The notes beneath the pieces were generated by a model. The model did no database searches and had not been told where the DNA came from. It saw only the letters and a program-made list of their open reading frames with translations. Position numbers and translations under genes: made by a program. DNA of 64,000 nt from Tachypleus tridentatus. Its lineage: Eukaryota; Arthropoda; Merostomata; Xiphosura; Limulidae. The stretch covers positions 102,471,285-102,535,284 of the forward strand of contig NC_134827.1 of NCBI RefSeq assembly GCF_004210375.1. Reading direction: 5' to 3'. This document shows positions 37,641 to 47,668 of this stretch, piece by piece. Numbering within the stretch: the first letter of the stretch is position 1; the number at the start of each line of letters is the position of its first letter.

Positions 37641-38480
37641 CAAATAAACACAACCATAAAACTATGGTCGCCAGACAAAATTAAGGACAAATTAGACAAA
37701 ATAAAACAATACTTCATCAACATCAATAAGTTTCCTCCACAAACCGGAGAAAACATTGTACTCACACACCTAGACAGAAAGCAAAATCAACCAACAAAAG
37801 TAAATATATCTCACGAATCAAAATATCACGAAACCATATACTGCTGCATACCATATATTCCCGACATCAGTAGAAAAATAACCAACATTTGGCAAAAACT
37901 AGTAACAAAATATGACATTCCAGTTAATACCAAATTTATTCAAAACCAGACACAAAACTAAGGTCTATACTAATGTAAAAACTACACTGACAAACACCAC
38001 ACCAACATTATTTATAAAATACAATGTGATAACTGCCACGACTTCTGTATTGGAGAAACAAGTAGAAAAATGGAAACCAGATTCAGATAACACGAAAAGT
38101 CACCTTCACACGTTTTCGAACACTGCAAGTCAAATCAACACAATATAACCATAGTAAACACTCAAATGCTAAATAAAGAAACAAACATAAACAAACGCAA
38201 AATTAAAGAAGCCTTACTTATACAACAACTCAAGCCCAAAATAAACCAATACAAAGGAACACCTTTATACATATATAAAAAAATATATTCAAACATCTAA
38301 GCACGCCCTCTACATTCCTACACTCAGTTACATAACCCCCTTCAAACATGTGGTCAGCTATTGTTCAGTTACCTCTCTTCTTTGTGAACCTGACGATGAC
38401 CGAAGAAGGTCGAAACGTTGTTCGCTCCTCTACATAAAAAGATTTTCTCAACCCAAACCAGCTGATTTTACATACATTTA
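37641..38480 (+). pseudogene. Penelope-like retroelement, C-terminal and endonuclease relic
   Basis: The plus-strand translation gives, in order, a linker (YCCIPYIPDISRKITNIWQK), a KLRSIL motif in a second frame, then a GIY-YIG-type endonuclease start (IIYKIQCDNCHDFCIGETSR) in a third frame and EHCKSNQHNITIVNTQ. KLRSIL and YKIxCxxCxxxxIGET are hallmarks of PLE proteins, which pair a reverse transcriptase with a GIY-YIG nuclease. The reverse transcriptase is missing, at least two frameshifts and one in-frame stop interrupt the frame, and so the copy is dead. The 3' tail carries a hammerhead-like motif and TTTTCTCAACCCAAACCAGC, a block also present near 59260-59285 on the minus strand. Confidence 0.85.
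38386..38423 (+). ncRNA. Hammerhead-ribozyme-like motif in PLE tail
   Basis: GAAC (stem I), CTGACGA (38390-38396), an unpaired T, stem II GACC-GAAGAA-GGTC (38398-38411), GAAA (38412-38415), CGTT, then GTTC (38420-38423), which can pair with the first GAAC. It lies just downstream of the PLE endonuclease relic, the position expected for PLE-associated small hammerheads. It matches the minus-strand motif at 59305-59342 base for base across the core. Confidence 0.5.
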
Positions 38481-38734
38481 GAAATGGTACATGATTCAGT
38501 GATGCCCTCTCTGTGTTTTTGTTTAATAAATGTTTTTCTTTCCTTTCTTTGGAAAAAGGGAAAATTTTGCTCTGAAAATACACGATATCCCTTTAAATAA
38601 ATATTTTATTCATTATTTTAAAACTTTGAAATTTTTGAATTATCAATGTAATTCGAATGTTGTGTGATGCAACATAAGAAAATACAACGACACTGAATCA
38701 GATCCATAGTATTAAAATGGTGACCTAGAATATA

Positions 38735-39959
38735 TCAGGTCGTCCCTTGAGTAATGTTCAATTTTAGGTTCAGAAAAAGTGAAAGGATTTCAAACACTTT
38801 TAATGTTATTTAATCAATAACGTATGTTGCATTATTATTAATTACTTCCTGCCAACGATTCACAAGCTTCTGGATGTCTTCTATAAAATTCTTGAGGTTT
38901 GGAGAAAACGAATGTAGAGGGTAGTTTTGACGTCTTCATGTGTTCCAAGTCCTTTTCCATCAAGATAGTTCTGCAAACTTTGGAACAGATGATAATCAGA
39001 TGGGACAAGGTCTGGAGAATAAGAAGGAGCTCTTCAATCTTTACAGATGTGGTCCTTGTTGCATGGGGCCGTACATTATCCTGGTGTAACACAACACCTT
39101 TACGACAGATCAAAGCAGGTCTCTTTTTCAGTGCAACATTCAAGCGCTCTAACTGTTGACAATAGAAGTCTGATGTAATCGTTACTTTGAGTGGCAGCAA
39201 CACAAAGTGGATCACACCAACAATATCCTAACAAACGCTTAACAAGATCTTCCTAGGGTGGAGGTCCATTTTGGGCTGTGCTTTAGCCAGTTTATTTGCA
39301 CTGAGCCATTGTCTGCAGCGCTTAAGATTTTTTATAAAATATCCATTTTTCATTTCCAATTACTAACCTGTCCTAAATAAGTGATTTACTTTCACGAGAG
39401 TGCAGAGAAGTGCAAATGTCCACTCTTGCTCTAAAGGTTGGCTTTTGTCAACTCATGGGGGACACATTTTCCAAGTTTTGACACATTTCCAAGCTGTTGC
39501 AGATGATGACGAACTGTTGAATGGGTTGAATTAAGCTTCTCTGCTTGTTCTTTAATTGTTACAACACAATCTTCATGAAGTGCAGCCAGCAGCAAGTCAC
39601 CATTAAACTCAACAGGATGACCTGAACGTGGTGCATCACTTAAGCTGTAATCACCTGATCTGAACTTCTGAAACCACCTTCGACATTTTATTTCATTAAA
39701 AAGACTTCACACCATAAACACCTTGAATGTTTCGTGTTGTTTCTGGTGCACTATTGCCTTTATTAAACGCATAAAGCATATGCCTGATGTGCTCCTCAGA
39801 CACATCCATCTTCATAAGGGTTTATTTGATTAATGAACTGAAACAGTGGAGTTGGGTTAGTTTTTTCACTTGTCTGAACATTTTTATACACGTCCTACTA
39901 TATATTTCAGTTATTAAAACTGTATTAAATTTTTGGACATTACGTGAAGGATGACCTGA
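38735..39959 (-). mobile_element. mariner-family DNA transposon (1225 bp), dead
   Basis: Imperfect terminal inverted repeats of about 26 bp begin TCAGGTCGTCC on the left and TCAGGTCATCC on the right (reverse strand). They are flanked by TA on both sides (38733-38734 and 39960-39961), the mariner target duplication. The whole element is preserved, and the transposase it encodes on the minus strand is broken. Confidence 0.93.
38838..39815 (-). pseudogene. mariner transposase relic
   Basis: Read on the minus strand, the N-terminus begins at about 39815 (MDVSEEHIRHMLYAFNKGN), continues with helix-turn-helix-like sequence and a VPHEL motif near 39455, and reaches the catalytic-domain stretch KGVVLHQDNVRPHATRTT (one of the DDD residues, in the frame 38838-39215). 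It ends with SYSPDLVPSDYHLFQ in another frame. VPHEL, HxDNxRPH and YSPDLxPxDYHLF are mariner signatures. Several frameshifts and stops make it non-functional. The surviving 125-codon open frame is only a fragment. Confidence 0.9.
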
Positions 39960-39982
39960 TAATAAAAGTTGGCGTGAGGGAC

Positions 39983-40135
39983 TATGATTCTGAGGATTCA
40001 TGTCTCGTGTCCTTCTGTGAGTGAGTTATAAGAGTGACGGTCAGAATCCCAATATTCGATTAGAGTAATCCAAGAGTTGGCGGTGGGTGTTATAAACTTG
40101 TTATTTTCCATCTAATATATCATACGGTTGTTATT
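39983..40135 (+). repeat. SINE family A fragment (degenerate)
   Basis: TTATAAGAGTGACGGTCAGA, ATCCCAATATTCGATTAGAG and CCAAGAGTTGGCGGTGGGTG are recognisable. Both ends are lost. Confidence 0.65.
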
Positions 40136-40196
40136 TGTAATACAAAGGAAAAGTATGATTTCTACCAGTGGGACTATTTCCTTTAACTGTTGGCAC

Positions 40197-40468
40197 GGCC
40201 AAGCATGGCTAGGTGGTTAAGGCACTCGACTCGTAATCTGAGGGTCGAAGGTTCGAATCCTCCGTCACACCAAACATGCTCGCTCTTTCAGCCGTTTGGG
40301 TGTTATAATGTGACGGTCAATCACATTATTCGTTGATGAATGAGTAGCCCAAGAGTTGACGGTGGGTGGTGATGACTAGTTGCCTTCCCTCTGGTATTAC
40401 ACTGCTAAATTAAAGACGGCTAGCACAGATAGCCCTCGTGTAGCTTTGCGCGAAATTGTAAACAACCA
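40197..40468 (+). repeat. SINE family A copy, full length with target duplication
   Basis: Complete sense copy flanked by the perfect 12-bp direct repeat AACTGTTGGCAC (40185-40196 and 40469-40480). Confidence 0.96.
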
Positions 40469-40532
40469 AACTGTTGGCACATGTAATGAGTTGGCACTAA
40501 TACTGAGTTATCGTATATTCATTACTTAGATA

Positions 40533-41750
40533 CACTACATGGCCAAACGTATGTGGATGACCGACCATCACACCCATATGTGCTTGTTGAACATTTCATT
40601 CCAAAACAATGGGTATTAGTATGGAGTTGGTCCTTCCTTTGCTGCTATAATAGTTTCCGCTCTTCTGGGAAGGCTTTTCACTACTATTTGGGACATAGCT
40701 GCTGGGATTCACTCCTATCCAGCCACAACAGCATTAGTGAAATGAGGTACTGAGGCCGGGCGAGAAGGCCTGGCTCGCAGCCAGTGTTCCAATTAATCCC
40801 AAAGGTGTTCGATGAGGTTGAGGTCAGGGCTTTGTGCAGGCCAGACAAGTTCTTCTACACCAACCTCGGCAAACCATGTCTTTATGGACCTTGCTTTGTG
40901 CACGGGGGGCATTGTCATGCTGAAACAAAAACAGGCTTTCTACAAACTGCTGCCACAAAGATGGAAGCACACAATTCTCTAGAATGTCATTGTATGCTGT
41001 AGCATTAAAATTTTCCTTCATTGGAACTAAAGAGCCTTGCCCAAATAATAGAAAACAGACCCACACCATTATTCCTCCTTCACAAAATTTTACAGTTGGC
41101 ACAATGCATTCAGGCAGTTAGCGTTCTCTTGGCATCCGCCAAACCCAGATTTGTCCATCAGGCTGCCAGATGGTGAAGCATAATTCATCACTCTAGAGAA
41201 CGCGTTTCCACTGCTCCAGAGTCCAATGACGGTGTGCTTTACACCACTCCAGCCGATGCTTGGCATTGCGCATGGTGATCTTAGGCTTATGTGCGGCTGC
41301 TCGGTCATAGAAACCCATTTCATGAAGCTCTCAACGAAAAGTTCTTGTGCTGACGTTGCTTCCAGAGGCAGTTTGGAACTTGGTAGTGAGTGTTGCAACT
41401 GCGGACAGACAAGTTTTACGCGCTACGTGTTTCAGAACTCGATGATCCCGTTCTGTGAGCTTGTGTGGCCTACCGCTTCGTGGCTGAGCCGTTGTTGCTC
41501 CTAGACGTTGCCACTTCACAATAACAGTACTTCCAGTTGACCGGAGCAGCTCTTGCGGGGCAAAAATTTGACGAATTGACTTGTTGGAAGTCACTCAACT
41601 CTTCAGTACGACCCATTCTACTGCCAGTGTTTGTCTATGGAGATTGCATGGCTGTATGCTTGATATTATGCACCTGTTAGCAATGGATGTGGCTGAAATA
41701 GCCGAACCCACTAATTAGAAGGGTGTCCACATACTTTTGGCCATGTAGTG
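40533..41750 (-). mobile_element. Tc1-family DNA transposon (1218 bp), dead
   Basis: Terminal inverted repeats CACTACATGGCCAAACGTAT (left) and CACTACATGGCCAAAAGTAT (right, reverse strand) are flanked by TA (40531-40532 and 41751-41752). These are typical Tc1-type ends. It lies 573 bp from the mariner element and in the same coding orientation. Confidence 0.94.
40770..41625 (-). pseudogene. Tc1-like transposase relic
   Basis: The minus strand encodes, in three frames, an N-terminal DNA-binding part (GRPHKLTERDHRVLKHVARK, within 41331-41594), a first catalytic region around 41185 (SDELCFTIWQPDGQIWVWRM) and a second around 40920 (LFQHDNAPRAQSKVHKDM). The catalytic Asp context SDE and the HDNAP motif identify the Tc1 DDE superfamily. 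In-frame stops before SDE and after MPRER, plus frameshifts, inactivate it. Confidence 0.92.
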
Positions 41751-41752
41751 TA

Positions 41753-42715
41753 GTAGCAGGCCGAGCATCATTTGATTAGAACAAAAACTGCTATTGATTA
41801 GCTGCTTTAATTAGGGACAACTAGCAGGGACAGTCTTGCGTGAGTACTCGAAAACGAATTCCAAGAGTGTACGTTAGGCCTAAAGATTGTTCAGTACTAT
41901 GATAGTATTGAAATGCAAATAGATTAAAAAAAAGAGTCAGCTTTCTTTATCTTAAAAGCTAAATCAAATATTTCTTTCAATTTATAACAGAACAGCATCT
42001 AACCTCATAAAATTATACGTTAGTTTAGGTTTCAGTTTTGAAAATAAAGAAGTAATATTATGTAGAACAAATACGTTGATTTGTTTTCTTGTTTTAACAT
42101 GAACATATATATGTATGCATATATTGTGAAACAAAAGAATAAACAGCGAATAAATTCTTATATATATATATATATATATAGTAAGTTTATTATCTGATAC
42201 AAACATCCAGCGTCACAAACGCCAAACCGAATACAATAAATGCACACATAGCCTGAATCTCTAAAAATACTAAATTATAATAATACAACGGGTTTTCTTT
42301 CTAATGAATAATTAGGTGATAAACTGTTATTCTCGATTGCTGCAGTAACCTGTAAATACACGTAACTGCAGTTTGTGTTAAAGATATATATATATATATA
42401 GCTTCCAATTAACACATTACAAACTATATACATTTACGATATTTCTCACTGGTTTTAAGCAGCTTCTAAATGGAACGTGTATATTGTTTTAGCTAATATT
42501 ATTTAGCAAACAGACTTTGATACAGTTTCTACAACTAATAAACAACACTGTCGATGATTTACCATAAGGTAATACTAAATCCCATTCCTGGTCCGACTAC
42601 CATTATCATTGATCCGTCTGGATCACTGAGAACTGATTCTGTTCCAACTGCGTTTTTCACCTGGTCATGGATTAGGATTTTGTTATCCAACTGCTGTCTC
42701 ATATACTTCAGTTAT
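41753..42715. other. Unannotated AT-rich stretch with TA microsatellites
   Basis: (TA)n runs at about 42160-42181 and 42385-42401. No gene was recognised. Confidence 0.5.
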
Positions 42716-42820
42716 CGGCTGCTACCCAGTGGCTCAGAGGTAAGTTCTCGAGCTTACGACGCTAGAATTCGAGTTCCGATACCCTCTTGTGTAGCTTTGT
42801 GCTTAATAGCAACCAGACAA
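42716..42820 (+). repeat. SINE family B copy, internally deleted
   Basis: TGCTACCCAGTGGCTCAGAG head, TTCCGATACCCTCTTGTGTA and TAGCTTTGTGCTTAATAGCA. The CACAGATAGCCC segment is missing. Confidence 0.8.
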
Positions 42821-43571
42821 GTTAACTTTATTTCTGACAGCTGTACAGTGGTTATCACAGGTACCCTGACTTTAATACAAACTAGTGTCTTTTCTCAAAG
42901 TTAGTAGCTGCACGAAGAAAATGGTGTAGGTTATGCACTTCGCCATTTCGCATCCACGTTCCGAAACGGTCGAGACTCTCGAACCTGACTAAAACGACAT
43001 TTACTTTGATATATCTTTCGTTTTCTCCTAATTCATAGTTTTATTTTGATATATTTCATCATAACAGTTTTTACTGTGGACCAAAGAAACACTTACAGAC
43101 GTCACATCTTAAAAGACAATAATAACAATTTCAAGACAAGTGTTCGCTGTTACCGCCATACATATATAAACGTGTTTATTTCTTTCGGTAAACATCAAAG
43201 AACGATAACACCTACAAGCTGATTAAAGGAAAGACAGGCTTACAAGGTGTACAAGAGAAACAAATATTAAATATTTGTTCACCTTTGTTTACGCAATTCG
43301 TATATATTAAATACAAATGATTTATTCGCTTCACGTCAGTTTAGCCTACTTATTTTTGGATATTCACGGTCCAGTATAGTTTACGTCGAATATTCGTGAA
43401 GTATTTGTTTTACGCTTTCTTAAATACACATTTTAGCCGTACAAAGTTTACCGACACGTGCAATAACAAGAGAAAAGAATTGTTCGTTTAACCCCAGTAC
43501 GAGACCGTATATAAACATTTCAACAAAAGTGTAATCCCACATTCGCAGGTGGGAATCTCTCCAGTAAATAT
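42821..43571. other. Region downstream of the GPCR gene
   Basis: No exon or repeat recognised. It would include the 3' untranslated or flanking sequence of the minus-strand GPCR. Confidence 0.45.
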
Positions 43572-43577
43572 TTTATT
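43572..43577 (-). promoter_or_regulatory. Possible polyadenylation signal of the GPCR gene
   Basis: Minus-strand AATAAA lies 12 nt beyond the stop codon. It fits a gene with a very short 3' untranslated region, but a chance match in AT-rich DNA is possible. Confidence 0.35.
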
Positions 43578-43588
43578 AAACCTGTCAA

Positions 43589-44701
43589 CTACGTATAGCT
43601 CTCCTCAGAACCCGATATATGGCGCTGGCTGTGAGTGGAGTTACGGAAAGACACCATCCTGGTACTGGACGTGAAGGTGCCCCTCCTACGGAGCAGGGCT
43701 CGCTGTCTGACGGCAGTATCAGGTGGTTGAACATCACACTTTTTGGGGAGCATAGCGCGAAGAGCGTCTTGGACTTCTGTCATACGAGCTGCATAGATTA
43801 CGGGGTTGACTAACGACTTCAGGATAATCAGGCTGTTTATGACGATTCCCACTGGAAGGAGAACTGTGTCTGGTATTTGTGTGTAAGGAGCTACGCAATC
43901 TAAACAGCTGACAGCAAAGAAGAGAACTGCGGGCATCCAACACAAGAGGTAAGTTCCTAGGATTAGTAGCGTGGTGACCACAGCCTTCACGTTTCGGTGG
44001 AACTGACGAGATGAGGGCACCTGAAGGAGTCTCTGTTGGTGTTGACGGATCACGAATAAGATGTGACTGTAAATTACGGTCATGATGACCAGGGGCAAGA
44101 AGAACAGTGTGGACACGATGGTTCTGAACGTCGAGAGCTGGTAGAACGTGTTTACGCTGCAGTACGGCGACCGAAAACCTTGATTTCTCACAAGAGAAAA
44201 ATATAGACAAAAGAAGGACAGGGAACCGACCCAGATACCGGTGACAGTCGCGGCCACTGCTCTTCGTGTCACGGTCGCGGCGTAGTGGAGTGGACGTACT
44301 ATTCCCACGTAGTGGTTTACGGTCAAAGCCAGCAGGTGGTAGACGGATACGGACAGCCCGCCCAGCCGAAACGCTTCCAGAGTCAAGGCGATGCAGCGGG
44401 TGTGAAGCCGGATGTTATACACCTCTGGAAGCAGGCTGTTGATAACTAAACCCAGTCCTAGAATAAGAGACGCGTAAGCATCTGCCGCAGCCAGGCTCAG
44501 GTTGAAGCACAGCGTGGGGGAAACGGATCGACGGACCCACTTTACAGAGACTACGATAACCAAGTTAAAAAACATGGAGACGAAACACATCGTCAGCATG
44601 AGCGGAACGACAATTTCGTAGAGTTCCTTCTTCGACGAATTCGCTTCCGTTGAGAGAGAAACGTTCGAGCTGCTGTCACTTAAACTATTATTACCATTCA
44701 T
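43589..44701 (-). CDS. Rhodopsin-family (class A) G-protein-coupled receptor, orphan, single exon
   Basis: This intact 370-residue seven-transmembrane receptor would signal from the plasma membrane through G proteins; its ligand is not recognisable. Start: ATG at 44701 is the first Met of the frame; the frame runs upstream without another ATG. The N-terminus has glycosylation sites NNS, NVS and NSS. Helices (approximate residues): TM1 30-54 with N46, TM2 63-90 with SLAAAD (D74), TM3 103-131, TM4 148-170, TM5 191-218 with P203, TM6 237-264 with CWMP (254-257), TM7 280-303 with NPVIY (299-303). C103 and C181 can form the usual TM3-loop 2 disulfide. The DRY motif is replaced by NHY (129-131). 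A short helix-8-like segment and KKC (321-322) follow TM7, then a basic, Ser/Thr-rich tail ending EESYT. Minus-strand sequence upstream has an E-box CACGTG (44880-44885) next to an AT-rich TATA-like stretch (44887-44898), a possible promoter. No subfamily (amine, adenosine, peptide) could be assigned with confidence. Confidence 0.9.
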   Translation of the reverse strand: MNGNNSLSDSSSNVSLSTEANSSKKELYEIVVPLMLTMCFVSMFFNLVIVVSVKWVRRSVSPTLCFNLSLAAADAYASLILGLGLVINSLLPEVYNIRLHTRCIALTLEAFRLGGLSVSVYHLLALTVNHYVGIVRPLHYAATVTRRAVAATVTGIWVGSLSFFCLYFSLVRNQGFRSPYCSVNTFYQLSTFRTIVSTLFFLPLVIMTVIYSHILFVIRQHQQRLLQVPSSRQFHRNVKAVVTTLLILGTYLLCWMPAVLFFAVSCLDCVAPYTQIPDTVLLPVGIVINSLIILKSLVNPVIYAARMTEVQDALRAMLPKKCDVQPPDTAVRQRALLRRRGTFTSSTRMVSFRNSTHSQRHISGSEESYT

Positions 44702-44739
44702 GTCTCGGAATTCGTCGAAAAGATTTGTTTTAGACAAAG

Positions 44740-45403
44740 AGAAACAGATTATTTTGCAATAAATTTTACCTTATTTTTCCTTTTGTGTCATAAAAGTTCT
44801 GACGTTTATTATAGTTCGCTTAGTAAGAATGCAAAGTACGTATCTCACAAAATAAATATTTTCTTTGGCAGGCACGAGCCACGTGTCTTATATTTAAGCG
44901 GGAAGTATCAGAGCGAAAAGGTAGAGACTTGAGTTCCAAATGCGAGAGAGAGACAGGTCTCAAGTGGCGTAATATTGCAGTACACGGCAGATGGGCGGGC
45001 CTTGTTGGAAATCGGTTTCATCTCTGGCCTCCAGTGTCCTTGTTTGTCGGTGTACGTTGATTGCTTTCTCAATTTGACAATGTCGTCAATATTACTACAA
45101 CGACACGACAGCGCAGTGTTATTACTTATGTCGGAGAGGATTTAAACCTTGGGTTTACCCTGAAGGAGGAAGAACAGTTTCATAACTGTTGATATTAATA
45201 CCACGAGACTGTATAAACCTGTGACAGTTTCCGAAATTAAATTATGTTATTCGGTATCCAAACATTTCGTCACACACACAAACACAAAGACTGGAGTGAA
45301 GATTTCTCCCAGCAGGTGTCAGATGTTTCTTTTGTTGTCAATACTTCAGTATTTATTTTCATTAGTTTGATGCAAAGTTTGGAACTTCTCTGAGTAACGT
45401 AAC
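44740..45403. other. Upstream flank of the GPCR gene
   Basis: No exon was recognised. It probably holds the 5' untranslated region and promoter of the minus-strand receptor gene. Confidence 0.4.
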
Positions 45404-45426
45404 GTTTGATTCAACCACGTGTTTTC
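45404..45426 (+). repeat. First copy of a 22-bp element repeated at 45675 and 45700
   Basis: GTTTGATTCAACCACGTGTT matches GTTTGATTCGATCACGTGTT at 45701 with two differences, and the inverted arm at 45675. The three copies bracket the SINE at 45463-45674. Confidence 0.75.
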
Positions 45427-45462
45427 TTTTAGTACTGGATTAAAAAAACAAAAACACCTGGT

Positions 45463-45674
45463 TTGTTTGTTTTGTGAATTTCGCAGAAAGCTACACGAGG
45501 GCTATCTGTGCTAGCCGTCCCTAATTTAGCAGTGTAAGACTAGAGAGAAGACAGCTAGTCATCACCACCCACCGCCAACTCTTGGGCTACTCTTTTACTA
45601 ACGAATAGTGGGATTGATCGTCACATTATAACGCCCCCACGGCTTAAAGGGCGAGCATGTTTGGCGCGACGGGG
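45463..45674 (-). repeat. SINE family A copy lacking its tRNA-like head
   Basis: Inverted copy that ends at GGCGCGACGGGGA, i.e. inside the B-box. It is paired head to head with the copy at 45843-46058, which begins at the same base of the consensus. Confidence 0.92.
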
Positions 45675-45721
45675 AAACACGTGGTCGAATCAAACACAAT
45701 GTTTGATTCGATCACGTGTTT
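45675..45721. repeat. Near-perfect 22-bp inverted repeat (hairpin)
   Basis: AAACACGTGGTCGAATCAAA + CA, a 3-nt loop CAA, then TGTTTGATTCGATCACGTGT + TT. 21 of 22 positions pair. Confidence 0.92.
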
Positions 45722-45842
45722 TCATTCTTATTTTACCGAGTATTAAAAAGAATTACTGTAAAACGACACCTAGAACACGAAACGATAGTAAGTTTACGTA
45801 TGATAAAAAACAAAACATTCGAAATTTAGAATACGTTCTATT

Positions 45843-46058
45843 CTCGTCACACCAAACATGCTCGCCCTTTCAGGCGTTGGGTGCGTTATAATGTGACGGT
45901 CAATTCCACTATTCGTTGATAAAAGAGTTGTCCAAGAGTCGGCGGTGGGTGGTGATGATGACTAGCTGCCTTCCCTCTAGTCTTACTCTTCTAAATGAGG
46001 GACGGCTGGCGCAAATAACTATGTAGCTTTGCGCGAAATTCAAAAAAACAAACAAACT
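45843..46058 (+). repeat. SINE family A copy lacking its tRNA-like head
   Basis: Sense copy starting CTCGTCACACCAAACATGCT and ending GCGCGAAATTCAAAAAAACA. It has a duplicated GATGAT in the body. Confidence 0.92.
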
Positions 46059-46473
46059 CTCTTTCAATCTCGAGAATAGAATTAATTAATTGTCTCTGTT
46101 CAGTCGACTATTATGTCAAAAAAATAAAACACCAAAGTGGCATACCTTCTTCACGTGCTTGCTATTATTACCTAGTGCTAACTTATTTATTTCCAGTTTA
46201 ACTTATTATTAAATATAAATTTCTTTATTTAGGTAACATATTCCTAAGATGCAAACTTCTTTGTTTTTTACTTTTAATCCATAACTTTCCCACTGTTTAA
46301 TTCATTGTTAAGCATAAATCTGAACATTCTCATGTTTGATTCGTTGGTAAGTAGAAAAAAAGTTTAGCTCGCTATTTAACCCTTTATTAAATACAAACGA
46401 TTTCAGTGCATTGTTTATTTCATTCTAATTAGAAACGTTTCTGCTTCGTTTTTAATTCAGAAGTACAAGAATT
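46059..46473. other. Unannotated AT-rich stretch
   Basis: No gene or repeat recognised. Confidence 0.5.
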
Positions 46474-46484
46474 TTTCGCTTTGA

Positions 46485-46761
46485 TTGTTTGTTTGTTTTG
46501 AATTTCGCGCAAAGCTACACGAGGGCTATCTGCGCTAGCCGTCCCTAATTTAGCAGTGTAAGACTAGAGGGAAGGCAGCTAGTCATCACCACCTACTACT
46601 AACTCTTGGGCTACCCTTTTCCAACAAACAGGGGGATTGACCGTCACATTATAACACCTCTATGGCTGAAAGGGCGAGCATGTTTGGTGTGACGGAGGAT
46701 TCGAACCCTCGACCCTCAGATTACGAGTCGAGTCCCTTAACCACCTGGCTATGCCGGGCTC
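46485..46761 (-). repeat. SINE family A copy, full length with target duplication
   Basis: Inverted copy flanked by an 11-bp direct repeat TTTCGCTTTGA (46474-46484 and 46762-46772). Confidence 0.95.
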
Positions 46762-47017
46762 TTTCGCTTTGACGCTTTACTAAGCACATATTCATTTCAA
46801 TGTTTAATTCATTGTTAGGTATAAATTTGTTCACTTTGCTTTGTAACTGTCTGATTCACTTTTAGGTAGAAATCTGTTTGCCAACATCCAATATTTTATT
46901 TAGGAGAGAATCAATAAAGAGGAAACTGTTGTGCTATAAACAACAAAATATACTACACAGTACACATGCGCATTTGAACTGAAAAATATACTTGTATACA
47001 TTCGTTTCGTTATTGTT

Positions 47018-47130
47018 GTTTTAACGCTGAGCTAACCACGGACTATCTGCGCTCTGCACACCCAGGGGAACCGAACCCTGATTTCAGCATTGTAAGTTCG
47101 TGAATTTGCCGTTTACACACCATGGTACAG
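47018..47130 (-). repeat. SINE family B copy (degenerate)
   Basis: Inverted copy: GACTATCTGCGCTCTGCACA, GGGGAACCGAACCCTGATTT, GCATTGTAAGTTCGTGAATT. Confidence 0.7.
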
Positions 47131-47139
47131 AGGTGTATC

Positions 47140-47525
47140 TGTCTGGTCTCAGTTTCAAGATACACTTTGCACAAACATAAAAATAAAACTGTTTGTTTAT
47201 TTACTCATCAGGGAACAAAGATGCATTAATCAGATCTTAATTTCTGGATACACTTTACAGGAACATAAAAAATAAAACTGTTTGTTTACGCACAAGGGTG
47301 GAAATTGTGAGTGTCTGGTTTCAGTTTCAAGATACACTTTACAGAAACGTAAAAAATAAAACTGTTTGTTTACTCACAAGGGTGGAAACTGTGTCTGGTT
47401 TCCGTTTCAAGATACACTTTACAGAAACATAAAAAAACTGTTTGTTTACTCACAAGGATAGAAACTGTGCCTGGTTTCAGTTTCAAGATACACTTTACAG
47501 AAACATAAAAATAAAACTGTTTTCT
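47140..47525. repeat. Minisatellite of 76-85 bp, 5 copies
   Basis: Each unit contains GTTTCAAGATACACTTTACA, GAAACATAAAAATAAAACTG and TTTGTTTACTCACAAGG. The first two units are the most diverged. Confidence 0.92.
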
Positions 47526-47597
47526 GCTATTTGTGTTAATTTACGAAAACTTTCTGCTGTAACCATTTCTAATTTTTAATTAATAGGCGAGAATAAA

Positions 47598-47668
47598 TGC
47601 TACTCTTGTCTGACTGAATAATGGGATTTGACTATCACTGTTATAACGCACCCACAGCTGGGAGCATA
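47598..47668 (-). repeat. SINE family A fragment (degenerate)
   Basis: Only the mid-body is left: CTACTCTTGTCTGACTGAAT, GGGATTTGACTATCACTGTT and ATAACGCACCCACAGCTGGG. Confidence 0.55.

Noticed and set aside
43734-44210. 158-codon second minus-strand frame inside the GPCR gene
   Set aside because: It is a shadow frame of the receptor: the alternative reading has no recognisable protein features, while the receptor frame has every class A landmark.
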